Shown one piece after another: positions 54,807 through 64,000 of a stretch of DNA of 64,000 nucleotides. The position numbers and the translations under genes were made by a program. The notes below the pieces were generated by a model. The model searched no databases and was not told the origin of the DNA. It saw only the letters and a list, made by a program, of their open reading frames with translations. Within the stretch, counting starts at the first letter, position 1. Every line of letters starts with the position of its first letter. Source of the DNA: Melieria omissa (lineage: Eukaryota > Arthropoda > Insecta > Diptera > Ulidiidae); the NCBI GenBank assembly GCA_963971225.1, contig OZ020270.1, positions 24,377,689 to 24,441,688 of the forward strand. Reading direction: 5' to 3'.

Positions 54807-55410
54807 GGGTGTTTTTTTTAGAGGTATAGAACTTCGAATTGAAATAAAACACAAGAAAATCGTTTTAATGTCCATCAATTTGGCTTTATTGGAAGGATAA
54901 TTTTATGCCATTAATGTTTAAATATGATTTCGGGCATGTGGCCGCCGCGGCTGGCTCGAATAAAGCCAATTCTACAGGTCCAATTTTCAAGTTGATGGAC
55001 AAAGCTCCAATTGCTGTGCACGGTGGCGAATCGATTCATTCGGGTCCTCTTCAACATTTTGCTCTACAGCGGCAATTGTTTCTTCGGTGCGCACTGTTCG
55101 ACGTCTCTGCGGATGCGTATTATCACATAGAGTAAACGTAGTGCGAAAACGACCCATGGTTCACCGAATTAATTGCTCTGATGGACGATTATGTCGACCA
55201 TAAAATGGACGGAGCTTGCGGTAAACTTCGCAAACTGAACCATTATTTTCGAAATAAATTTGCACGATTTGCAAGCGTTGTTCTTTTGTCAACCTTTTCA
55301 TGATGAAATGGCAAACCAAACTGAACATAAATGACATTAGAGTTACCAGATTTGACCACAAAATGCCAGTTTTATCTCTATTCGAAAAACAAACCTCTAA
55401 AAAAACACCC
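54807..55410 (-). mobile_element. Internally deleted mariner-like element
   Basis: Inverted ends GGGTGTTTTTTTTAGAGGT with TA at 54805-54806 and 55411-55412. The minus strand encodes an N-terminal helix-turn-helix (RLTKEQRLQIVQIYFENNGS, FYGRHNRPSEQLIR), a linker (RTEETIAAVEQNVEEDPNES) and then directly a C-terminal scrap (RASRGGHMPEIIFK). The DDE core is deleted. The sequence resembles rosa-type mariners known from tephritid flies, by memory of motifs only. Confidence 0.85.
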
Positions 55411-55412
55411 TA

Positions 55413-57866
55413 TATAAAGACAAATAGAAATTCCTCAACGTCTGAAATTCAATGTTGTGTTCGCAGTTGCAAAAAATTGAGACGACAATGCGAGAATCTT
55501 AGATTATTTAGATTCCCCGCTGCAGATTTCGTGTCTTTCGTATCTTATGACGACTGTAACCGAAAACTGTATATTTGTGAAAATCATTTCTCCAGTACTT
55601 ATGTAGGAAAAAGGTTTCTAAAAAAGGATGCGATTCCAACCTTAAACTTAGACGAAGATCATGAGATTAAGGATGAAGAATTTTTAGAACCAGATTCTTC
55701 ATTGAAACGACCACGTTATGATGACATGATGAAAAACGTCAAAATAACCCATTATAACAAAAAGAAATACAGCGACCTATTAAAAAAATTCAAAAAAATT
55801 AACGAAAAATTGCGAAAAGAAAAGCGCTTAATTTTAAAATCCAAGAATTGTTGTTCAAAGACTTTAAAAAATTCAATTGATTCTTTAAAACATATCAACT
55901 TGGACTCCAAAACATTTTGTAAACTTTTACTTAGCACCCGGCCAAAAGAATATTCTGACGAAGTGAAATATTTAGCGCAAAATATTTTTTATATTTCACA
56001 ATCAACATATTCTTTCCTAAGAGATAAGTTAAATTTCAATTTGCCACATATCAGCACCTTAAATCGGTGGGCTCCAATAAAGTTCCTTCAGCCCGGTATC
56101 AACAATGTGGCTTTTGAATTCATTAAAAAGCTGTGCTTAGAGTTGAAGGAAAAAAATGAAAATAATATGGTTCTTTTAATGGACGAAATGGCAATACGTA
56201 GAGAATTACGATACAATCAAAAACTAGATTCAATTGACGGATTTGAATGCACAGGCTTCGAAAGAACAAAAAAAATTGGTAAGCAAGTATGTGTATTTAT
56301 GTTGAAGTCCATGTTCTCGAGTTGGTGTTCAATTTTAAACTATTTTGTGTCAGAGAATGGATTAACAGCAGATACCTTGTGCAAAATAATTAAAGAAAAT
56401 CTTAAAATTTTAAGCAATTTTGGTATAGTAGTGAACGTTTTGGTTTGTGATCAGAGGTCTTCTAATAGAAAGTGTTTCTCCGACTTAGGCGTATGTATAG
56501 AGAAACCATACTTTCAATTTCAAAATCAAAAAATTTATTGCATGTTCGATTTCCCACATTTAAAGTCTTGAAAACGCCTGATGGTTTAGTTAGCTTTAAA
56601 GTAGTTCAAGAGCTTTGGGAGAGGGAAGAAAATTGTAAAACCAAAATTGTGCCCAAAATTGACTAGACAACACATATTTCCAAATTCATTTGAAAAAATG
56701 CGTGTTAAATTTGCCACGCAAGTGTTCAGTAAAACAGTTGAAGCTGCTATCAGAACAATTTCAGACATAAGTGGATTTAAAAAAATCTTACAAGAGGTAG
56801 CGTTATCCACAGCTGATTTTATAGCAAAAATTGATCAAATAGTTGATTGCATGAATAGTGGATCTTTGTATGCAGATAACTGCTACCGATCTGCTCTTCA
56901 GATTAAGAAAGAATCGCACACATTTATTCAAACATTTTTATATTATCTAGAGGAAGTGAAATTTGTTGATGAAAAAAACGAGTTTTCTTCCTAGATGGCA
57001 TGAAACTATCCTTAAAATCGGTCCTTCTACTTGTAGATGAAATATTAAAAGATAATTCGGACAAGTTTTTTATTATGACAAAGGCCTTTAACCAGGACAA
57101 GTTGGAGAATACGTTTGCTGTGTTAAGGCAAAAAGGAGGTAATAACTGTAACCCCTCTGTAGCCGAACTTAATAATATCTTAGCCAGGTTATTAGCCTTT
57201 AAAATAATAAAGTTTAGCTCCTCTACCAATTGTGAAGAGACGCAAGATGCAATGACTAATTTAATTTCAAGCGCTTGTTTTAGTGAGGATGTTTTGCAGG
57301 TTAATGGCGATGATAATGACAATGAAATCCTGGAAAATCTTGAGATGCACGAGGCGTATTTTGTAGGTGACACCTTTTGTAATCCGAAAGATATTAACTT
57401 AGAGCTGGTTTCCATGAGGTATTTTGTTGGATACGTAGCGTACAAAATCATTCCTAAATTAAATTGTGAAAAATGCGGTGACGAATTGAGAAAAAGGGAT
57501 GAAGTTTTGACTGCTCCAAGTGAAATTTTTATTTTTCACAAAAATTATCAGTCAATTTCTGATTTTGGTAATCTTTTTGCTCCTTCCAATTCCCTAATGA
57601 ATGTATGCATAAAACATATTTTAATTTTTCATAAAATCTTCGAAGCAGAACCTGAAAAAATTGGTATTAAGGCACACGTTTTACAATCTTGTAAAAATGC
57701 TACACCTGAATGGTTCCACGGTGAGTGCTGTAACCATAGAGTCCAAATTTTAGATTTTCTTATTTTAGTTCTTCTACGAAAACACTGCTTGAAAATAATT
57801 GTAGGCAAACAAAAAAATTCTTATTACAAATTATTATTTATGAAAGATAAATTAAAACGAAAGTAA
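55413..57866 (+). pseudogene. P transposase of element D (nearly complete, few breaks)
   Basis: The frame to 56571 begins with a THAP zinc finger (CCVRSCKKL ... LFRFPAAD ... ICENHF), a basic coiled coil (YSDLLKKFKKINEKLRKEKR), and the RNase H-like domain with Asp in VLLMDEMAIRRELRYNQ, FECTGFERT, and Asp in NVLVCDQRSSNRK. After MFDFPHLKS a stop and frame changes lie at 56571-56666. LTRQHIFPNSFEKMRVKF then continues to a stop at 56994. The final frame (57000-57866) has AFNQDKLENTFAVLRQKGGN with the Asp/Glu of the active site, and ATPEWFHGECCN. The ORF appears to start at 55300, but residues before YIKTNR come from the mariner relic. Confidence 0.9.
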
Positions 57867-58257
57867 ACCAATAAACATAAAACCTTACAATAATATTTTT
57901 AATAAATAACTATAAACGCTCTTGTGCAACATGTTTGCACCCATATTTTACTACACCAAGTTCATGCATTTTTTTTGCTAATTGTAATTTGCTTGTGATT
58001 ATAAAAAAGAAATGCTATCCCGCCTGCACGGCACAGCGCAAAAAACAGTATACCGCTAACTTTTTTTTTGTTTGCCAATATAATAATGCTATTCCCCGCG
58101 ACAACAAAAGCAGCGTTCATCGTCATGTTTATCAAGTGGCGCAACAGCAGCGAGAATACGAATGAGTACAGAAGCGACTTCAATTCACATGTTACGCCGA
58201 AGTTACAGAGATTTCTGCTGTATGAGATGCGCGTTCTATATTACTTCATATTCTTTG
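57867..58257. other. 3' subterminal region of P element D
   Basis: Non-coding, ending in the terminal inverted repeat (complement of CAAAGAATATGAAGTAATAT). Confidence 0.7.
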
Positions 58258-60214
58258 ATTAAACCCAAGGACAATATCTGGTTTAATGAGACATGCAGAA
58301 TTGGTGTCAGGTCCAAAGAGAAAGCTTTCAGAACATGGCAGGCAAATAAAAATGCCGCCTCTGAACAGCTGCGTAAACAGGCTAGAAATCGATGCAATGC
58401 CATCCTAAAGCGCCAAAAGTTTCTGCACGAACAGCGCCAAAGGAAAAAAGTTCTTCAATGCCAGCGGTGAAGAATCAAACATCGTCTTCAATTCCAACTC
58501 TCCTTAACAATGATCAAATCATCACTCACTCGGTTGATAAAGCGAATTCGTGGGCTAAAATTTTCGCAGAGAATTCCTCTCTGCCCCCCAGCGATCAACC
58601 ACCACCCGTAGTCGAGAACGTATCTTGCTCTATGCCAGAAATTCATTTTCGAACGCGGGTAGTTAAAAGAGTGCTTGCAAATCTCGATGTAAATAAGGCT
58701 TCAGGGCCGGACGGCATTCCAGCCCTTGTTTTGCAAAAGTGCGCTACCTCACTGGCTTGTCCATTACGCAAACTTTTCAACATGTCATACACCGCAGGTA
58801 TATTTCCGACATGCTGGAAGGAGGCAAATGTTCAACCAGTTCCTAAAAAAGGCAAGACTACTGACCCTGCGAACTACCGACCTATAGCAATCTGTTCGGT
58901 GCTTTCCAAAGTAATAGAAAGCATTGTAAACTTCAACCTTGTGAAATATCTGGAGCACAATAGACTGCTAAGTGACCGCCAATACGGCTTTCGAAGACAG
59001 CGATCGACGGGAGACCTTATGGCGGTCCTCACCGAGAAATGGAACCATAGCATTCTAAACCTCGGTGAAAGCAAGGTTGTTGCACTGGATATTTCAAAGG
59101 CCTTTGACCGGGTGTGGCATAAAGCACTCGTGTCTAAATTGATTGCCTATGGCGTCGGTAGTATCTTCTATCGTTGGATTACGAGTTTCCTCTATGATCG
59201 CTCTATTCGTATTGTAATAGACGGCATAGCCTCGGAAAAGCATTCCCTTAGCGCGGGAGTGCCGCAGGGTTCGGTCCTTTCTCCAACCCTTTTCCTTATC
59301 TTCATCAACGACCTATTGTCGTCGACGAAGAATCCCATCTACTCGTTTGCGGATGACAGCACCATTTGTCATTCATACTCCTTCACAAAGCGCCCCAGCT
59401 CTGTGGAGATTGAGAGAGAACGGCGCCGTATAAATGACACACTTAATAGCGACCTACAAACAATCTCCAAGTGGGGTCAAGCGAACAGGGTCGATTTTAA
59501 TCCTCGCAAGACCCAATGTTACCTGTTATCCCACAAGCGAGTCTCCCAACATTCCAACACATCCCTGGTTATGGATGGTGTGAGTATTGCGGAATCGGCA
59601 GCTCTTGATGTTCTGGGCATGTCCATTAAGAATGATCTTCGTTGGAACGATTATATTTTTGGCGTGTCGAAAGAAGCAGCCAAGTGCCTCGGCTTCTTAA
59701 AGCGGTGCAAAAAATATTTCCCCCCGTCCGATCTCCGCATTATTTATACCACCTATATCCGACCTAAAATGGAGTTTAACTCGCACCTATGGGCAGGGGC
59801 TTCAAAAACCTATTTGGAGCTCCTGAATCGGGTGCAAAACCGTGCGATTAAACTTGTAGGGGACAGTAGGGCATCCAGCTCTATTGACTCCTTGGAGCAT
59901 CGTCGAAACGTGGCATGTGTGGTGTTATTCTACCGATACTTTTTCGGTAATTGCTCAGTGGAGATGAGCAGCTTGATGCCATCACTCCGGGTATTCCCAC
60001 GGGCAACCCGTTTGAACACTGGCGCCCATGCATTCCACGTCGAAACGATGTTCCAGCGCACTACGCACTACAGGGAAAGTTCGTTTCTGGCCCGTACAGC
60101 GCGATTGTGGAATGGTCTCCCTGCAGATGTTTTCCCCAACACCTATGATCTTGATGGATTCAAGGCAAGAGTTCATAAATTCTTCAAGTCCATAAATTCT
60201 TCAATTCAATTCTT
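58258..60214 (+). pseudogene. LINE-E (Jockey-type) reverse transcriptase, part 2
   Basis: KPKDNIWFNETCRIG continues the endonuclease part. A frame break near 58450 follows, then one frame to about 60200: KASGPDGIPALVLQ, PKKGKTTDPANYRPIAIC, ALDISKAFDRVWHK (first Asp), LSAGVPQGSVLSPTLFLIFI, IYSFADDSTICHS (Asp pair), and a C-terminal region (YLLSHKRV, LGMSIKNDLRWND, RPKMEFNSHLWAGA). Active-site residues are intact. The 3' end differs from the copy at 36 kb: a duplicated CATAAATTCTTCAA precedes poly-A at about 60216. The frame reads on to 60380 into flank. Confidence 0.9.
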
Positions 60215-60389
60215 CAAAAAAAAAAAGTTTGTTGGTTTTTTGGCAACTAAACAGATATTTTTTTTACATCTGTTTTCATTTCATGATTTTCACAATCCCA
60301 ACGCAACGCTTCAATTTCGGTATGCCGTACTGAGCGAGAGCGTTGCGTCAGAAAACGCAACGCTCAACGCTCCAATTTAGGTTTGACTG

Positions 60390-60956
60390 TAAAGGCTGCG
60401 GCCCATAGAATCCGTTGCGTACGTGAGAGCGAAGTATTCAACTGAGAACTAAGTTGAATGTATGGACTTGTATGTGGTGTGACCCATACCACTAAGCAAA
60501 TAAACACATAGAGGTGTCAACTGGCACAAATTTGCGTACCAGCGCAGTAGGTCCCATACGCACTTCGGCTATTCGAACATATTCGCGATGACTTCGGCAA
60601 ACTTCTCAATTCGAAGTCATCTATCATAATTTGCTTTATGTTGATGTGGTCAGTCGCACATCAACTGTGCGCTGTGATGATGTTACTGCTGCTGTTATGC
60701 GCCTTGCTTTCAGCGCAGCAGGTCCCATACGCACTTCGGTTAGCCGAAAATATTCGCAAAATTATGTGCGTTGCCTTCACACGCAATGAAATAATCAACC
60801 GCCAAAAAAGCCAACAAAAGCAACAACACAATTTCACTTGTTCGCGCTTATTTTTGTGTGTATACCTTTTTTTCGTTGACGATCGCTTTCGCTTCAACAA
60901 ATTTGCTGATGATGAAACTTCGACTGATGGACATATTTCTTGGTCGATTATTTGCA
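60390..60956. other. Non-coding stretch with a repeated 28-bp block
   Basis: AGCGCAGYAGGTCCCATACG followed by CACTTCGG occurs at 60541 and 60712. It may be the old left part of the P relic that follows. The ORF at 60638 only joins the relic at its end. Confidence 0.5.
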
Positions 60957-61929
60957 GGTTATATGAATTGGATAAAAAGAATTCAACCCGCCTTTGTCCC
61001 AAATTGACAACAAAGCATATTCATCCTAATTCATTTGAAAAAATGAAGGTTAAATACGCAACTCATATTTAGCAATACTGTATCCGCAGCCATAAAATCT
61101 TTCGTTGAAAATGGCTGTTATAATGATTGCAAAGAAAAAGCTTCGTCCACAGCTATATTTATTGAAAAAACAAACAGACTTTTTGATTGTTTGAATAGCC
61201 ATGTTCTTTTTGATAAAAATCCTTTCCGATCAGCTCTTCGTGAGAATAACAATATCCAAAATTATTTGAAGGAAATGAAAAACTATGTCAAAAGTTGTCA
61301 GTATTCTAAAACTGTATACTGTTGAAATGGTATAGTTTTATCAATTACTTCCGTTTTGTCTCTTTCACAAGATATCTGGGCGGAAAAATCCAATTTTCTT
61401 TTATTATCAAGACTTAATCAAGACCGGCTTGAAAATCTTTTTTATTTGGTAAGAAAAAGCGGAGTTACAAACAATAATCCTTCACTTTTTGAGTTTGACC
61501 ATATTCTTGCGATAATGATCTCAATGAAAATAATAGCATTTAAGGCAGGAACCTTCAATTGTGAACCAACTTTACTCATAACCCTATATCCTAACCTTTA
61601 TATCCTTCCTGAACCAACGCAATGCTTCGCATTAATAGGGGTCATCCCCTGCGCGTTTGTTCCTGTTTAAAAAAAAAAAAAAAACTGACGAAGGTTCATT
61701 TATAATAATTGACAATAATACCAGTTTGTTTGAACATATGAGTGATGGTTCCCTTCGTTATTCCTCTGGTTTCATATTGATGCAAACTATTGAAAAATTT
61801 GACTGTCATAACTGCAAAAAGTTAATAAAAGATGAGCTTTGTGATTTACAAAGAAACGAAATGTTTATATTTTTCAAAAATTTCAACTATTTTAACAGTA
61901 GTTTAAAACTAAAAGCTCCAATCGACTAA
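60957..61929 (+). pseudogene. P transposase C-terminal half (P3), broken by a LINE tail
   Basis: LYELDKKNSTRLCPKLTTKH, IHPNSFEKMKVKYATHI, a frame change, then TAIFIEKTNRLFDCLNSH and, in another frame from 61356, LSRLNQDRLENLFYLVRKSG with the active-site Asp/Glu. A LINE-E 3' end splits it at about 61572-61684. It resumes GSFIIIDNNTSLFEH, CHNCKKLIKDELCD, and ends at 61929. The THAP and first catalytic part are missing. It is diverged from both other P genes here. Confidence 0.85.
61572..61684 (+). mobile_element. LINE-E 3' end fragment with poly-A
   Basis: Matches 35940-36050 (ATCCTTCCTGAACCAACGCA, GGGGTCATCCCCTGCGCG) and ends in poly-A. Extreme 5' truncation, ~110 bp, inside the P3 relic. GGGGTCATCCCC can form a small hairpin. 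Confidence 0.85.
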
Positions 61930-62111
61930 TTTTTTTGTTTCAAAAATCGTTTACAACACATTTCATACGTTTTTTAAGGAAAACCCTCATTCCTCCAATA
62001 TAAAAAAGCTTTTGTACAATCTGTGTGTTGCAAACGTAACAAAGTAGATTAATACAAAATGTGATTTTCAGAACCGTCTACTTGTTGGGAACATGAGCAA
62101 TTTATATTAGA

Positions 62112-62972
62112 CTAGCTGACCCGGCGAACTTCGTCCCGCACGTAGGAAAATATTAATGTATGCTTATTGAAAGAAATGGCGAATAGGCGTTTGCTTCTTG
62201 CGTTCACAAAGTTACTTTTGAACCGCTTTTTCGTAGATTACGCTTGTATACCAACATATTCAGCGCTGTTGTCCTCAGCCCATGCTACTCCATGTAAAAA
62301 TTTGGGCGTTCACTATATTGAAGTGTTCACTACATAGGGTGTTTACTATACCCAGACACGTTTATATATAGATTTAAGTTATATAGGTGATGCCACGCCC
62401 CCTTGTTCAATACCCGCACCATCCCCTCTGTCGAAAGATTTGAATAAATGGTAGGTTCGTGCTTAATTTCATTGCTGTGCGACTTATAGTTCAGCGAAAT
62501 ATTTGGGTCACAAAAAATGTGCCACGCCCCTTGTCCAACGCCCATCAAATCTTACCAGTAGAATGACTCATCTATGGGTCGACGCTATACCATATTTCAA
62601 TGCTGTGCGCCTTACAATTTCAAAGATATTCCATTATTAAGATTTAGCCTGTATGAGTGGTGCCACGCCCCCTCGCCCAATACCCGCCCCATTCCCTCTG
62701 TCGCAGGACATGACTAAATAGTAAGTTCGTAGTGAATTTAATTGATGTGTGACTTATGGTTCCAAAGTTATTATCTGAAAATTTGCAAAATTCACGGTCA
62801 AAGATGGCATGGATTTTCCGAGTTTCCCAATAGATTTTCTGGAATTTTCTTTTGGCACGAACCTGAACTGACTTAATACGAATCGAACAAAACAAACCCC
62901 ATGAAAATCGGCCGTTCCGTTTGAGCGTGATGCGGTCACACACATACTGCCACTCTCTTTTATATATATAGA
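62112..62972 (-). mobile_element. Non-autonomous Helitron 2
   Basis: On the minus strand it starts TCTATATATATAAAAGAG at 62972 and ends GGGTCAGCTAG at 62112, followed by T: the TC...CTAG/T borders of Helitrons. 861 bp, no protein. Three diverged ~130-bp units with GTGCCACGCCCC...CAATACCCGCMCCAT at about 62390, 62518 and 62660. It directly follows the 3' end of Helitron 1. Confidence 0.78.
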
Positions 62973-63840
62973 CTAGCTGACCCGGCGAACTTCGTCCCGC
63001 ACGAAATGGCGAATCTATGGCGATGCAAATTGACGAAAAAAACCAACTAAAGGAAGAGGAACAACCACTGATTAACATAATTGCGGCTCACAAATCAGTA
63101 ATGTTGCTGCTTAGTTTCAGTAAAAAATGGACGGCGTTTGAACCTTGCCCATTTCAAAAACCAATTTCTATCATTTTTTCTTATGAAATAAAGAAATTGT
63201 ATTTTCTGAACACATTACATTGTTATTATAATAGCTTAAATAAGAGACTTAGATAAGAGCTTAAATAATGACTTAACTCAAAGAAAAAAACAAATTCAAA
63301 TTTCAAATGAAGGAATTAACGTACAGGCAAACCTTCTGGTTCATTGAAGCGCTCTTTTATAAACAACATTTTTTGTCTTCTGATTAGGTGCAAATACAAA
63401 CAAAGCAGATGGTTTGCCTACACGCGAACACGCCACATACAACTGACCGGAATGAGAACGTCTTCTCCTTTAAATTTGCCTTTAAGAATTGTTGCAAGAA
63501 TGACATTGTCCATGAGTTTTTTTTACCACTAAACGTGTCCCATTACACAATTTAGGTTGATTCAGATTTCGAAGCATTATTACTACCGAACCAACCTTTA
63601 ATTGTAAATTGTGTGGCGGCAAACCAGGCGGATCTAAAGAGTTTAAGAACTCAGTAGAATAATTCGTAGCTTCGTCTTCATTAATGACAGAATTGATTTG
63701 GCACCATTGATTTGGCTTTGAATTTTGAAATTCAGATCATCTACATCCTTATTCTTTGCTGCTAGAATTGCTCTTTCACTCAACCAATCATGATTTGAAC
63801 AATTAACAAAAATGTCCGGAAAATAATAATTTAATTTTTA
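62973..63840 (-). mobile_element. Helitron 1 (cut by SINE and window end)
   Basis: The minus-strand 3' end GACGAAGTTCGCCGGGTCAG then CTAG at 62973 is the same as in Helitron 2. It carries a helicase relic on the same strand, as expected. The 5' part is beyond the window. Confidence 0.78.
63341..63826 (-). pseudogene. Helitron PIF1-like helicase C-terminus, deleted
   Basis: Minus strand: HDWLSERAILAAKNKDVDDL, a frameshift, NEDEATNYSTEFLNSLDPPG, LKVGSVVIMLRNLNQPKLCN, a frameshift in an A-run, then FKGEDVLIP. A deletion joins directly to QLYVACSRVGKPSALFVFAP and a stop. The lost segment would include the TINKSQG-type helicase motif. Typical of the Rep/helicase C-terminus of Helitrons. Non-functional. 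Confidence 0.88.
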
Positions 63841-64000
63841 ATTGATTGGCACGACAGCCCGCTTACGCGAGACTAAGGCCTAGCTTCCCGCAACCACCCG
63901 TGTTGTGCGTGTGAATTTTGTACGCGGGTGGAAGGGACCTACAGATTTATGCCGGTTCCGAACGGCAGGTTGGGAGCTTTTTCATAGGCAATTTTTACTC
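63841..64000 (-). mobile_element. tRNA-derived SINE, copy 6 (cut by window end)
   Basis: Tail and body of the same SINE family (GACAGCCCGCTTACGCGAGA, CCGAACGGCAGGTTGGGAGC) on the minus strand, inserted in Helitron 1. The head lies outside the window. Confidence 0.88.

Larger units (their letters stand above)
52251..58257 (+). mobile_element. P-superfamily transposon D, 7-bp duplication ATTAAAC
   Basis: Ends CAAAGAATATGAAGTAATAT (left) and complement of the same bases (right), continuing AGAACGCGCAT on both sides. ATTAAAC lies at 52244-52250 and 58258-58264. It carries a P transposase gene, a ~123-bp tandem repeat array, the P-type MITE at 52459 and a mariner relic. Removing it restores the LINE-E frame. 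Confidence 0.92.
50609..60389. mobile_element. DNA element I with 22-bp inverted ends (carries LINE-E)
   Basis: CAGTCAAACCTAAATTGGAG at 50609 and its complement ending at 60389. The net body, without the LINE and its insertions, is only a few hundred bp and non-coding. CGTCAGCG/ACGCTGA-type motifs lie near the ends. No matching target duplication, so assignment is open; the inverted ends could also come from two solo repeats. Confidence 0.45.

Noticed and set aside
55300..55412. Native N-terminus of the P transposase from ATG 55300
   Set aside because: This stretch is the antisense end of the mariner relic; the P-derived sequence starts after the TA at 55411.
60215..60380. C-terminal extension of the LINE-E RT
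   Set aside because: It reads through the poly-A into flanking DNA; the real protein ends before about 60214.

Overview
This window looks like transposon-packed insect DNA, most likely from a brachyceran fly. I base this on P-superfamily transposases, Jockey-type LINEs, a CsRn1-type and another Ty3/Gypsy element, a Transib, a mariner relic and a tRNA-derived SINE. No host gene could be supported. Almost every recognisable protein belongs to a mobile element, and most are broken. Family names come from motifs read by eye and no database was searched.

Layout. 0-6.3 kb: dispersed repeats, a 5'-truncated LINE with a 14-bp target duplication, and an internally deleted Gypsy relic. 6.3-22.2 kb: one minus-strand LINE cut into pieces by SINEs, a ~5.4-kb DNA element carrying a young CsRn1-type retrotransposon, and a P-type element carrying a second Gypsy element with a SAP-like segment in Gag. 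22.4-24 kb: a Harbinger-type MITE split by a TTAA-flanked element. 24.4-28.7 kb: a Transib (RAG1-like transposase) inside a repetitive insect gene of unknown function. 29.5-32.1 kb: two unclassified elements with 2-bp target duplications. 32.4-36.7 kb: a LINE holding a SINE that itself holds two other LINEs. 37-46.3 kb: a decayed P transposase gene, two P-type elements sharing one 7-bp target, an apparently intact autonomous PIF/Harbinger element, and a second Harbinger MITE. 46.9-49.2 kb: a LINE ORF1 relic and a decayed P-type copy. 50.6-60.4 kb: a Jockey LINE split by a 6-kb P element that holds a second P-type MITE and a mariner relic. 60.9-64 kb: a third P relic, two head-to-tail Helitrons and a SINE cut by the window end.

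The elements act on each other rather than in a shared pathway. The Harbinger transposase and its Myb/SANT partner are the only pair that looks jointly functional. The P transposases are the likely sources for the P-type MITEs. The order of nesting can be read from target duplications, and in several places removing an insertion plus one duplication restores the interrupted reading frame.
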